DNA of 64,000 nucleotides from Sambucus nigra (lineage: Eukaryota; Streptophyta; Magnoliopsida; Dipsacales; Adoxaceae), in the NCBI GenBank assembly GCA_949130495.1, contig OX422211.1, positions 534,536,017 through 534,600,016 of the forward strand, read 5' to 3'. Numbering within the stretch: the first letter of the stretch is position 1; the number at the start of each line of letters is the position of its first letter. Below, piece after piece: positions 1 through 11,203 of the stretch. The position numbers and the translations under genes are program-made. A model generated the notes under the pieces. It made no database searches. It was not told where the DNA came from and saw only the letters and a program-made list of their open reading frames with translations.

Positions 1-169
1 TAGTTTATTACAGATTTTTCCCTGAACTTTGAATATAATTTCAAGTAACCTCCAGGTTTAATTTTTTATACAAAAACTCCTAAAAAAAATTTTATTTTTT
101 TTTATTTTTTAAATGAACTGGAGCAGCCGCCCCACTTCGGCCTGGGGTGGATCCGCCCCTATATGTTTG

Positions 170-238
<69 letters not shown>

Positions 239-705
239 TTTCTTTACGTCTATTTCAATAAAAGTGAATTATGAGTTTTATCAAATTTAAATGGGTTCAT
301 ATTACTCATGGGTAGAAGTCAGTTTCTTTTTATTCAACGTTGGCTGCTTCGGAGAGTTGTTTTTAATTAAACCGTTGATATTTTTTAGATTTCTTATATC
401 CCATTCATGGTTGACAAAAGGTTTTAACTAGAGATGTAGCTGATACTTTGTGATTCCTTGATTCCTATCATTCTAAACAGTTGTAAATTTGACGGTTAAT
501 TAAAAGTCCAAATCTTAAACCATAAGTTTGGGTTAAATTTGGTTGCAACCTTGATATTTCATTTCCTAAAAACATAAATTACAGCCCTAAAAATTGCTAA
601 ATGCAAAAATTCAATAGTTAAAAATTAATGTGACAGAATCGCGGATTAGGTCGTTCTATTTAATGTGTTTCACAATTCTGTCCAAAACTTGTGTTACCGT
701 CCTTA
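1..705. other. Intergenic, no gene seen
   Basis: AT-rich sequence with only short, unconvincing reading frames in either direction. It contains one compound microsatellite (171-237) and ends at the target duplication of the Harbinger-type MITE at 706. The first 110 bases resemble MITE debris but I could not find boundaries. Confidence 0.6.
171..237. repeat. (AT)n(AC)n microsatellite
   Basis: A run of AT dinucleotides passes directly into AC dinucleotides, with one AT interruption in the AC part. Confidence 0.95.
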
Positions 706-1134
706 GAGCATCCCTTGTGGAGGATGCTGACAAAAGGTAATTTTAACAACTGAAAAGTTAGTTTAGCAATCATTTGAATCAAGCTTCCACAATGGTGGAA
801 TAGCAGAATTGGTAACTAATGTTCCTACGAACATCTCTTCATCGTAGGAAATAAAAGTTGAACTTCTTACGAACAAATATTGTTTGTAGGAACCAACTAA
901 TATAATAAAAAATGATTATTTGCATTTGTTACGAACTTCATTTGTTCGTAGGAATTCCTACGAACAGATGAAGTTCGTAGAAAGTATTTGCAAATTTAGT
1001 AGTCGAATGGTAACTTTGCAAAACGACTGACATTTTTACTACGAAATTTGTTGCTTTTATCTCACGACTGTAGGTATACGGATTTGCAAAACTACAAATT
1101 ATCTTGGACGTTAGTAATACCACTACGGATGCTC
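706..1134. mobile_element. Harbinger/Tourist-type MITE, 429 bp
   Basis: The element starts GAGCATCCCTTGTGG and ends with the inverse of GAGCATCCGTAGTGG, matching at 13 of 15 positions. It is flanked by the trinucleotide TTA at 703-705 and 1135-1137, the usual target duplication of PIF/Harbinger elements. There is no coding capacity. The interior holds a hairpin (931-978) and several copies of a TACGAAC/GTTCGTA word, so most of it can fold. Superfamily assignment rests on the TTA duplication and TIR only. Confidence 0.75.
931..978. repeat. 24-bp-arm hairpin inside the MITE
   Basis: Arms 931-954 and 955-978 are exact reverse complements except for one T/C difference, with no loop (centre GGAATTCC). 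Confidence 0.9.
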
Positions 1135-1999
1135 TTATAACACTCGGTCAGCCTCAAGATAAAACAGTCCAAAATAAAAAAATAATTTATGTCTTAAAAA
1201 ACTATGCACAATAAGAATTTGGTATACTATCACTTATTCATTATTAATTACTCAATATCACATTATCAGTTTGGAGGACGAACTGATCGGTAAGGAAAAC
1301 AGAAAAATACTCAAAAGGAGAGAGAGTATTTGTGTCTTCTTTTCCTCTGAAAAAAATTATTTTGCAGTAAGATAGAGATGTAATTTGTATTCTTTTTTTC
1401 TTGTACCTAAAACCAATTCCCTTTCTTTGGCTTAAGTAGTCCTTAGAGACAAAACATAATAACCTTGTTTCTTTTATGTTTAATCTAGCACCTCTTTGCT
1501 CGTTTTTATTTTTTCTGCTCCTCCGATGGCCTAGCGTCAACCTCATCCTCTCTGATTCTCTTGGAACTCCGATGGAACGGCCTCACCCTCATCACTCCAA
1601 TCTGGATTTCTACCTCTGTTCTCGCCTGTCTCATATATTCTCGACGGCTCTCGCACTCCCTCTACGTCTTCGACCTTCTGATATGTTTAAAGAATTTATT
1701 TTTTCTTTTTCAAGTTATAAATTTTACTCTATTGCTGCTAACAAACTATGAAAATCTTGCTTTCCCTTCGATTTATTATTCATTTTTAATACTAATGAAA
1801 ATCTTGTGATTGTATTACACATCTATTATTTGTTTCTATTGAGTTCAGATTACTATGAGGATCTTACTTTCCTCTTTGACTTTTTTTTTAAATCTAATTT
1901 TGATATTTTGGTGAGATGGGCTAATTTATTAATTGTTTAGAGCAAGTACACTCATTTTTTTTTGTTGGTGAGCTATAATTTAATGTTTAAAAATGGCAT
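1135..1999. other. Intergenic, no gene seen
   Basis: Overlapping frames of 80-100 codons occur on both strands around 1244-1809, but they have no recognisable domain, are AT-biased and lie antisense to each other. I see no reason to call a gene. 1938-1999 is AT-rich sequence before the foldback element. Confidence 0.5.
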
Positions 2000-2008
2000 A
2001 TCTCAATA

Positions 2009-2940
2009 GAGAAATTCTAAACGTTCCGTCTGTGGACCGCATTGGCTTTTTTTTTTTTTTTTTAAGTTTCTTGTTTTGTCCTTAACTTTTAATATAAAAA
2101 CAGTTTTTCATATTAAAAAAAACAGTTTTCATATTTAAAAAACAGTTTTTTTATATATAAAAAAATAAATGTTTTTTATATTTAAAAAAACAGTTTTTAT
2201 ATTAAATAAACAGTTTTTTCAATTAATAGAAAAAAACATTTTTTTGATTAAAATCAAACAGTTTTTTAAATTAAAATCAAACAGTTTTTTATAAAAATTA
2301 AAATAAAAAAATATTTTTTCATAATATCGCGATTAATTAATGCCGCTGGTAAAAATATCGCGATTGATTAGTGTCGTTGACGCGGACCAACATTCCTGGA
2401 CCCACATCATTTGTTGAATGTCGGTCCGCGTCAGCGGCACTATTTAATCGCGATATTTTATTGAAAAAATATCGTGATTAATTAATATCGCGATTAATAA
2501 GTGCCGCTGGCGCATACCCACATTCCCAGACGCACAGTACGCGCCAGCGGCACTTATTAATCGCGATATTAATTAATCACGATATTTTTTCAATAAAATA
2601 TCGCGATTAAATAGTGTCACTGGCGCGGACCCACATTCAACAAATGATGTGGATCCGGGAATGGGTCCGCGCCAGCGGCACTAATCAATCGCGATATTTT
2701 TACCAGCGTCACTAATTAATCGCGATATTATGAAAAAATATTGTTTTATTTTAATTTTTATAAAAAAAACTGTTTGATTTTAATTTAAAAGATGTTTTTT
2801 TTATTTTATTGAAAAAACAGTTTTTTTTTTAATATAAAAAACTGTTTTTATATTAAAAGTTAAGGACAAAACAAGAAAGTTTAAAAAAATAAAAAAAAAA
2901 AAGCCAATGCGGTCCACAGGCGGTACGTTTAGAATTTCTC
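2009..2940. mobile_element. Mutator-type foldback element, 932 bp, 9-bp TSD
   Basis: The ends are inverted: the left reads GAGAAATTCTAAACGTTCCG and the reverse complement of the right reads GAGAAATTCTAAACGTACCG. A perfect 9-bp direct repeat ATCTCAATA flanks it (2000-2008 and 2941-2949), the size typical of Mutator-like elements. Nearly the whole element is one long inverted repeat: A/T-rich outer arms with CAGTTTTTT words, and an inner block of a subrepeat containing TATCGCGATTAATTA and GCCGCTGGCGC. There is no coding sequence, so it is non-autonomous. A relative lies at 50896-51655. Confidence 0.88.
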
Positions 2941-2949
2941 ATCTCAATA

Positions 2950-3814
2950 ATTATCTAATGAGAAAATACAGTGTAAGCCTGAAAAAATTCGCCTCAAGGC
3001 TCCCACCCATTTTAACTAAATTTGGACCCGCCCATTTACATTCCTGGATCCACCGGTGGGTACACTTTATAAATAATGAGTGTTTTTAAAGGCACACAAA
3101 AAATTTCTCCATTCCATCATACATTGCATAAAAAATAATTATACACCGAGTTTCAAAAACAATATTGTCTTGTTTGTGGTAAAAAAAAATTGAGTAACAT
3201 ATAAGAGGAAAGCTTGTCTGACCCTTAATTTTTTTTAAAGTAACATTTATTTATTTATTTTGAGTAATAGTAAGCCTGCCTACAATAGTTGCAAAAGTTT
3301 TATACAAATTGCTCTGAAAAGTCAAAGTAGAAAATGGAGAGAAAAATACATTATAAGTCTCACCAAAAAACATTGAATATTTACCGAACAAAGGCAGCTA
3401 TTAAATACGGGATAATGCAGAGCTTCTTGTCACTATGGTTGTTGAGGGCAAAATACAATCTTCTTCCTAATTTATGTATTTGTTTTACATATTCCTCCAT
3501 GAGTTGGAATCGCAACATCTTTTTTATGCTTTATTTAAACTTTATTAAAGTTGAAAATTAAATTTAAAACTTCCCACAATCTGTTATTTGACTTGGCGAG
3601 TGTCCAATGATCAGTTGTCTCTAGGTTTCCTTTTGATACATGCTCATAATTGTGCCCAAGGGCTGCAAACTTTATTTTTTCTATGGTTAATGGCGTAAAC
3701 AAACTGTATCATTTATTTGGAACACGTGATCTACCGACATACATGCAAATTTCTTCCAATAAATAGAAGAAGTTAGAAACCCTCTTTTAATTAAAAATAA
3801 AAACATAATGAAAA
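2950..3814. other. Intergenic, no gene seen
   Basis: AT-rich sequence with short frames only (about 60 codons at 2907-3089, 75 at 3334-3561) and no domain match that I recognise. Confidence 0.5.
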
Positions 3815-3823
3815 TAAATTAAA

Positions 3824-3975
3824 GAGTGGTGCTATAGGTACCAAATAACTCCCCCAAACCTTTCCCAAATAGCATTGATGAGTTGTGCCCTGACGGAACC
3901 CATACCATAAGATATAACACTTAAAACTATTTGAAAATGATTTGGGAGAGTTGTTTAGGACACATAGCATTTTTC
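3824..3975. mobile_element. Mutator-type MITE, 152 bp, 9-bp TSD
   Basis: The left end GAGTGGTGCTATAGGTACC and the inverse of the right end GAAAAATGCTATGTGTCC form imperfect TIRs that continue inward (CTCCCCCAAACC against CTCTCCCAAATC). It is flanked by a perfect 9-bp duplication TAAATTAAA at 3815-3823 and 3976-3984. No coding capacity. Confidence 0.8.
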
Positions 3976-4289
3976 TAAATTAAAAAAAGGCGATTTGACT
4001 TGGGTATCAGGTTTTGTAGTTGAAATTAGAAGTTGAAATCATAATAAATTGTTATTATACTTTGGAATTTTTTGACATCAATGTCAAACTTTCGCAAAGT
4101 GACAATCTATTAAAGTCTTAAAACTATAATGGTATTACTAAAATATAATTTCAACTATTAGTGAGCCAACCCAATAACTATGTTAGAGAATTTTTGCATC
4201 CATATATAACATCTTGTTAATTAATAAATAAAACCAACATCTTGAATTTTCCTTCTTTGGTATTCTCATTCCCTAATTGACATAATAGA

Positions 4290-4509
4290 CTTTTAAAAAG
4301 GATTAAATATTAAAAAGTTCCTCAAATATTTTTTAATATACATTTAGTTCAAGTCTTTTATTTTGTATCAAAAAATCTCTTATTCTCTATCTTTAAACGC
4401 CCGCGTCAGCAGTATAGTGAAGAATTTTTTGAAACAGAATAAAAAGACTTGGACTAAACGTGTATTAAAAAATATTCGGGAGATTATTTGATATATCCCC
4501 TTTTAAAAG
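4290..4509. mobile_element. Foldback MITE-like inverted repeat
   Basis: Arms 4290-4385 and about 4420-4509 are imperfect inverted copies. Shared words are ATATTTTTTAATA, TTTAGT(T/C)CAAGTC and TTTTAAAA at the outer edge. The unpaired centre holds GCCCGCGTCAGCAG. I could not fix a target duplication, so the superfamily is open. Confidence 0.6.
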
Positions 4510-5079
4510 CTATTTTTTTTCTGTGTTTATTTAATATACTCAAAATATATTATAAATAAAAAATCCCAACAACCCTTTTCAAAATGGTACACATATATAG
4601 TCGCATCACTCGACTAACGGGATAGCACAGGGAGCGCACCACACTTGACCACAAAATGGTTTTTTGCTCTACTTCTTGTAATAGCATAAGGTTAGGGCAT
4701 TTTATATTAAAATTTTTGAAACATTTAAAAGCCGTTAATGCTTTTAGTGATATCTCTACCAAGGTCTTCAATTTAGGTTTCACACAACTTTAGCAACTTG
4801 AGATGGTTTCACACAATCACAAAATTTAACTCAAAACGCTTTGTGTAATTTAAGTGCAAATACTTAACGGAGTTTTGAGATTTTTTTAAAATAAAAAAAC
4901 AAATTACAATTTATTAAAAAAATATCACGGCATGATTAAAATAAAAAAAAATGCATAAACTAATATAGCTCAAAGTCAAATTTAATTAATCATGAATTCT
5001 CACTCCAATGTCATGGTAAGCATTATGCCGTTGAGCTCCCTCATTGTAGGTGGTAAAATCCAACTGTTACAGAATCAAC
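4510..5079. other. Intergenic, no gene seen
   Basis: AT-rich sequence with no supported feature. Confidence 0.45.
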
Positions 5080-6255
5080 ATAATTAAAGTCCGAGCAAAG
5101 TAAAAATAATCACAATCACACACAAGAACAAGATGCATGTGGTTCGGCAAATGTGTCTATGTCCATGATAACTTTGCTTTTTATCTGTGTCATCATTGTT
5201 GCCAGCCAAGTTAATCAAAACCTTAAAATACCTACAAAATAATATCAAACTAAAGTGTAGAGCGGTAAGTAAGGGTATCAATCCACATCAAGGGGATAAG
5301 CGAGTGGAAAACATTTGTAATTCAATTTTTATTTTCTTTTAGGGATTTTTACTTTTTCTAATTTTTTTTAAGCTTTTTCAATATTAAAACATTTTTTAGG
5401 AGTGATGGTGAAATAACACTAAACTAAATTAAAGATCTAAACAATTAAATAAAAAGTGACTAAAAAACTAAATAAGTCTAACATTAAAATAAGAGAATAA
5501 GTGAGAAAGCAAATGTGAGAACAATCAAGGAATGGGATTACATCACAAATTTTAGCTATTCTAACATATTAATTTAATTATTTGAATTCTCTCAAATTAA
5601 TATCAAAATTACAAACCAACTCTCGTCGCAAGTGTAATTAAAATAGTAATCTGTTAGAAAATTAAGTTTAACCTCCCACAACTCTAAATAATAGATCTGC
5701 ACTCCTTTTAATTAATCACCCGCTAGGATCGATTCATCAAAATTTATGTACATCTTAGAAAATGAAAATAAAGTTAAAATTCAAGTAATAATAGCCCACT
5801 TAAGAAACTCCTATCTCTAGTTCGAATCTAAAATGGGTATTATAACTAGAATTTCGATTTTCTCTCGAAAATTATTTACCCTTTCTCGAGGCGTAAATTC
5901 AAGGGTGAGAGATCAAAATTAACATTCAAAGAGAATTTTTAATTAATCAAACTAATTAAATCAAAATAACATCAAATAAGGGTTCACCCCACCCCTTGAA
6001 AGGGGATTTAACCTAACATGATTTTAAACACGATGAACAAATAATCACACGGTAATAAAATAAAATAGAAGAGAAGAGAACGATCAAACCCAATCTCTTG
6101 AAGTGAAATTGAACTCTTATTTCCTTGAAATCAAGCACCATCTATCCAATATGAGCATCCAACAATAATCAATTCAATATAATACTCAATTGAATTACTC
6201 ACAATTTATCCTCATAAATCTCTAAAAATAAAAATAAAAACTATTTACAAAAATA
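5080..6255 (-). mobile_element. LTR-retrotransposon leader debris, antisense
   Basis: Around 5256-5296 the minus strand reads like a common end-of-LTR/leader segment of plant Ty3/gypsy elements (CTTGATGTGGATTGATACCC, then TTACTTACCGCT). The segment 5752-5840 is also homologous to the centre of the palindrome at 12200-12331, sharing TTAGAAAATGAAAATA and CCACTTAAGAAAC. The rest is AT-rich without coding sequence. The boundaries are guesses. Confidence 0.35.
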
Positions 6256-7194
6256 TATCCCTATCAAATGACGTCGTTGCCGTTCTTGGGAGCGTGAAGC
6301 ACTTGGAGCGGATTTCGTCTTGTAGTTCATTTATTTTTCGCACTTTATTGCTTTTTCGTACCATTTTTCTTTATTTTTAGAAGTCTTGTATTAGGATTAT
6401 TCTATTCTAGGCTTGTATTGCGGTATATAGAGACACCTTTATTTTATTTTTCATTTTAAAAATTGTAATAATCGAAGAAAGCGTCATAGGGAAACCGAAC
6501 ACGGTATAGATAGGGCGTCCAAAGGCAAGGAAAAGAAGCCTCTCTACCTTGGGTCAGTAGGACTCCCGGGGCCGACTGAGATAGGCGTGATTTCTCCCAG
6601 GTCGACTCAAAATTTTCGGCACCCCACGGCTTAAAAATCGTGGGAGGTACATTTCTAAACCCTCGCCCCTCTCCTGTTAGCGAGTCAATTCTTTTGTGTG
6701 CTCTTACTTGATTTTATTCTCGCATTTATTTTCGAATGGTGTGATGAATTAATTGACTAAGGCCTACACCCGGTCACTCACGAGAAGGGATTTCATCACC
6801 CGGCTCACTCGCTTACCATTGTGTTCTACCCTAACCATCACTAAATTTAAAATCAATCAACTAGGTATCCCAATAGGATTATAATTTTGCAAAGGGGATC
6901 ATAAAGAAAATTCCGTGAATTTTTATCGCCCGCGGATTTAATTAAAATTTGACTACCCTTTAACTAAATATAAAGATAAAAATTGACTATGTGTTAATTA
7001 GGAATTCTTCTTGACATGTGTGTGTCCAATTTAATTTTTTTGTAGTCGAATTTTAGCTAGTTCGTCCATTCAAAGAGTCCACCTATTCTTCCAAAAAAAA
7101 AATCCAAAAATATTTTCTTCCTTTATTTTTCACAAAAATCCAAAAATATTTTCTTCCATTATTTTTAGAAAACCCAAAAATATTTTCTTTCCAT

Positions 7195-9117
7195 TTGAAA
7201 AAATTTAAAAAACTCCAAAAAAATATTTCTCTCCACATTGCCGAAGAACGTCCCTTACGGAACTACTTTGGTCATTTTTCATTGACACGCGACACGTGTG
7301 AGAGTGATTCTGAGCCGTCTCTTTATGATATTCTTAGTGGTCACAGCTCTCTCACGAGTACCGTTGGTACTCTTAACCCATGTATGCACGCACCTCATAT
7401 TCCATCACCCTCGGTGTCAAGTATCGACGTGTCGCATACCTTGTCGTGCACCCATTGTTCCAATGCCGATCACTTGTCCCATGAGTTTTCGTACTTCTCA
7501 TATCCCTACGAAACCACCGTGGAACATGTGTATCCATATGACACTGTTTCGGAATCCACCTCGACCCATTATCCCGATATACCTACTCTCGAGTTGTGTG
7601 AGTACCCGAGCTATTCTTAGAGGGTTGATCACCCTTCCACGTAATACGAACCCCAACTCCATGTTGTGGAACCTCACACGTTCCAACAGTCGTCATGGCA
7701 ACCTTGTGCACCCGTTCATGATCAATTCCCTCATTACGCACCCCATGAGTATCAACCATTTGTCCATTACGAAAGCGATCCTTTCGTGTATGATGAACTT
7801 GGCCCCACTCCACACACTTCATTTGAGCATTCTTTGTGCACTCATGATAGTAGCGAGTTGTGTCCACCTCAACCACCACTACCATAATCCTTCACCTCTG
7901 CTCTCGAGGCACTCTTGCAACAATTTATCATCGAGCAGGAGCAAGCCACTCAAATTCAAACTCAAGCTCTCCAAAGGCTTGAACAATGCTTTAATGAATT
8001 TGAGTGTGTGAGAGAGTCGAACATTCCCATGGATCCACCCATTGTTGCACCCAAGTGTGATGATGATGTTTCCTCTTGTGACACGAATTTTGAGTGTGAC
8101 AAACCCTACATGGCCGAGAATCTCGAAATTGCGACCATTCCTTGGTCCGGGCCCCAAGTCGACAATTGTGTTGACTTACCTTTCATTAGTGAGACCAATT
8201 TGATCCCGCTAAATCCAAAGGAACCCACATTTGAGATTCCAATTCCCTTTCCCATAGAATCAAAAAGTATGCTCGAGTCTACGCCTATTGAGCACACTGT
8301 GTGTGTTCCTGAGGAACCACTTCATTCTAGGTTAGCTCCGGCTACGAGTGCTCGCCATTTTTCTGAGATAAAATCCGAGATAGTTCCTACCTATTCGGAT
8401 ATGGATGATGTCTCACCATTCATGGCTCCCTTTGAGCCCGATATTTCTAGTTATTCATCTATCTCTGATCTTAATGCCTCGTTAGACCCTTTCACCACAT
8501 CGGATGGTGATACATTGGTGGATAAGTTGATCACTCATTCGTTTATTTCCACACTTTCTCCTGCGAGTGCCCTTAAGGATCACTCTGAGCCTCATAAGGA
8601 GTGTGTATCTCCCACTCTTGAGTTGGATCATCTTCCTCCACCATTTATCCCACCTGATGCACCATTTATCCAACCCAACCCACCCATTGCCCCTTCCGCC
8701 TCACCACCTGGTTTGGATCTCTATTTTACACATTTCTTATTCCCCTCCATATATTTAGATCCTAACCTAACGTCCTCCACATTCTATGAGAGTATTTTTG
8801 GTGCTACTCTCCACTTCCATGACATTGAGCTTGTTCCTCCATGCACACCACTTTTTAGTGGTATTGATTTTTCTACCCATCATCTCCCTGGTGTGTCACG
8901 GCGCGACCATTATCATCGTCCATTTATAGAACGGCCGTGCAATTTCCATGAGCCCCACTCCATTCCACTTTCCCCGCCATATTGCCTCCCTCACCAATTA
9001 GAGCATCATTCTTATAGGATTCTTATAGGGCCCTTGTTGCCCTTACCTTCCGGCTCAATAAGGCCCGAGATCGATACTTCTTCACCGTTACCCTTTTCTT
9101 TCTTACCCTTACCCTAA
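7195..9117 (+). pseudogene. Gag-like low-complexity ORF, three in-frame stops
   Basis: One reading frame of 641 codons is interrupted only by stops at 7618, 7642 and 7885; no frameshift is needed. The first codon used here, TTG at 7195, is not a convincing start, and no clear ATG start was found. The product would be rich in Pro, Ser, His and Thr. Near codon 87 it has CTHCSNADHLSHEF, which resembles a retroviral-type CCHC zinc knuckle (C-X2-C-X4-H-X4-C) with the last Cys replaced by Phe. A Gln/Glu-rich segment (FIIEQEQATQIQTQALQRLE, from about 7924) could form a short helix or coiled coil. The C-terminal half is Pro-rich. No pol domain follows. I infer a decayed gag-related gene of a non-autonomous LTR element; the exact family is not recognised. 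Selection on this frame in the recent past is suggested by its length in AT-rich DNA but not proven. Confidence 0.5.
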
Positions 9118-11190
9118 TACCTACCCGCTCATGGTCTACTGATTCTTTGCATCGTGTGATGCACTTTTCCATACTAGTGTATTGACCATTTTAGCCTGTT
9201 TCCAACAAGACTGACGCTTCAGTCTTGTTTGGGGGTGATTCTCATCACCCAATTTTTCTGCCGTCCCGCGCTTTCATCATTCTTATCCTTACTGACATCA
9301 GTCTGGCTGAAGACATTAAACTTAGCGCTATCGGGAGTCAGCCCGCATTTGTTGTACTAGTCTTATCCTGTTTGGGGGTGGTGTTTCACACCACCCAATG
9401 CTTATCATGCTTTTAGACTTGTACGCATTTTGTTCTCTTACTTTTTATTCAGGTTTCATTTTGGCTTCATCTGTCCACTTTATTAGCGGTTGATTATGGT
9501 AATCTCTTTCCTACCCTTCTGCTCTCAATTTTAAAAATCATTTTACTTAACATCTAGGACGATGTTCTTTTTTGGTTGCGGGTGGGAATTTTATCAAAAT
9601 GGTACCTCTTTTGAAAAATTTTGATTTTTGAATCTGATTTTTAAATTTTCGTGTAGTTTCTTTCATCTCATTTATTGATGTGAATTTTCAATCATCCATC
9701 TTTTTAAGTCTAGGAATCAAGCTAGAGAATATTTTTTCTAAATAGCTTATGTAATACATAACAAGGCATTTTGTACCATGAATTTCTAGACTCAACAAAA
9801 ACTTGCGCACTTATCACGTCACTACGGTTTAGAGTTGAAGAGTACTACAATTCCCAAGGGAACCTTAAGGATCACTAGTAGAGACTTTAGCTTGTGAGAT
9901 GATACGTCCCTTTCACCCTTTTAGAGTGTTTTACGCAATCTCTGAGTCACAAGTTGATTCAACTTCTTTTGGGTTTGCACTTAAATCGTTGTATGATCTC
10001 ATTATTTTTCACTAAATTTTTGGCTTGATCATTGAGAACGACATCACTTTCGAGTTGAAAGAAATGCGTGTCTTAAAATTTGTCCCGATCACTAGGTTTT
10101 CATCTATTCACCTACCACTTTTTCATATCACATTTCCATTCACCCACCCATTACATTCCCATGCTTTTCCATATTCCCCACATCATACATTCCCCACTCC
10201 ATCTATATATCATCCTTTGTATTGAGAAAAAGAGTGTTGATTCCAAATGTTAAATTTCTTCAGTGTTGGTTTGAAAAGAGAGAGAAAAACAAGGAAAAAA
10301 AAGGGAAAAATGTAGCAAAAATAGAAAAATAGAAAAAAAAAAGAATATAGAGAAAAAGAAAAGAAAAGGCAAAAAAAACAAGAGTTTGTAGTTAGTTTTA
10401 TGTAATAAATATATTTGTTCTTCAAGTATAGAACACTCTTCTATCACATCCATCACTCATCATTCATCCATACATCACCATCCAACCTCATATCCCATTC
10501 TTCTCATTTCATTTCCCCCTCACCCATTATCATCCATGTTCCCTTAAGTGTCCGGGCAAATGCAGGTCAACATGGTGAATAACTCGACATTCTCACTATA
10601 GTGGTTAGCATTCTTTCATGAGATCACTTTTCTTTTTAAATTTTCATTCTTTCTTATGTGTGTGTGAGACGTTTGAACTTGCTTACATTTACTCACCTCC
10701 TCACACACGAGAGCGATACACTAACCCTAATCTCGAGAGTTCGTTAGGGAGAGATATATCCGTGAGATTTTAAAGTTGAAGCGTTAATTCCGAAGAGGAA
10801 ATCTAGGAATTACCCTTGTGATACTCGACCCGTTTTAACTGATTCACACTACACACGTTGAGTTCTAGGAAGGACGTGCCTTGTGTATTCACTTAGCTAA
10901 ATTTTTTACACATTCTAGCTTGTATTTCTGAAATTATTTCTATCATGATGTATTGTACGATTATTCTCTGTCTAATAAGAGATAGACTGTCGTTTGCAAA
11001 TAAGAATTTTGTGGGTATATTCCCTGCAAACCCTCACAAGACACAACTCGTCCTGTAGGGCAACCTATAGGTTTAAAGGTTTGTTGTACATGCTAAGTGC
11101 AATCGCAAGTGCCCACGAAAGTGGTACACTTTTGAGTTCTTATCTTTCTCTTTCTCTCTATCTTATTGCTCAAGGACTATCAACGCTCCG
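9118..11190 (+). other. 3' noncoding region of the pol-less element
   Basis: No coding sequence. It contains two hairpins built on GTTTGGGGGTG (9227-9250 and 9371-9396), the CATCTAGGACGATG segment, and A-rich sequence before the final polypurine tract. Confidence 0.45.
9233..9396 (+). repeat. Two PPT-like hairpins
   Basis: At 9233-9250 GGGTGAT pairs with ATCACCC across a 4-base loop. At 9376-9396 GGGTGGTGT pairs exactly with ACACCACCC across the loop TTC. Both are preceded by GTTTGG, so they copy the motif found at the true polypurine tract at 11190. Confidence 0.75.
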
Positions 11191-11203
11191 TTTGGGGGTG
11201 GTG
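11191..11203 (+). promoter_or_regulatory. Polypurine tract of the Athila-like element
   Basis: TTTGGGGGTGGTG lies immediately 5' of the LTR start TGATAAG. This is where the plus-strand primer of an LTR element is expected. Confidence 0.6.

Larger units (their letters stand above)
6261..11203 (+). mobile_element. Athila-like, pol-less LTR element body (decayed)
   Basis: The block runs from a degenerate primer-binding-like segment (GACGTCGTTGCCGTTCTTGG near 6269, resembling the TGGCGCCGTTGCCGGGG site of many plant gypsy elements) to a polypurine tract directly before the LTR at 11204. It holds direct repeats of CCAAAAATATTTTCTTCC (7101-7193), one long broken frame (7195-9117), a CATCTAGGACGATGTTC segment near 9550 like the 3' noncoding region of plant gypsy elements, and an A-rich stretch (10270-10390). 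I see no protease, reverse transcriptase, RNase H or integrase in its roughly 5 kb, so it looks like a large non-autonomous derivative. The Athila-like assignment rests on LTR start TGATAAG and the preceding TTTGGGGGTGGTG. Confidence 0.55.

Noticed and set aside
1244..1809. Frames of 82-100 codons on both strands
   Set aside because: Mutually antisense, no domain, no clear start context or neighbours.
7298..8011. 237-codon frame overlapping the gag-like frame
   Set aside because: Shadow in another frame; composition and continuity favour the 7195-9117 frame.
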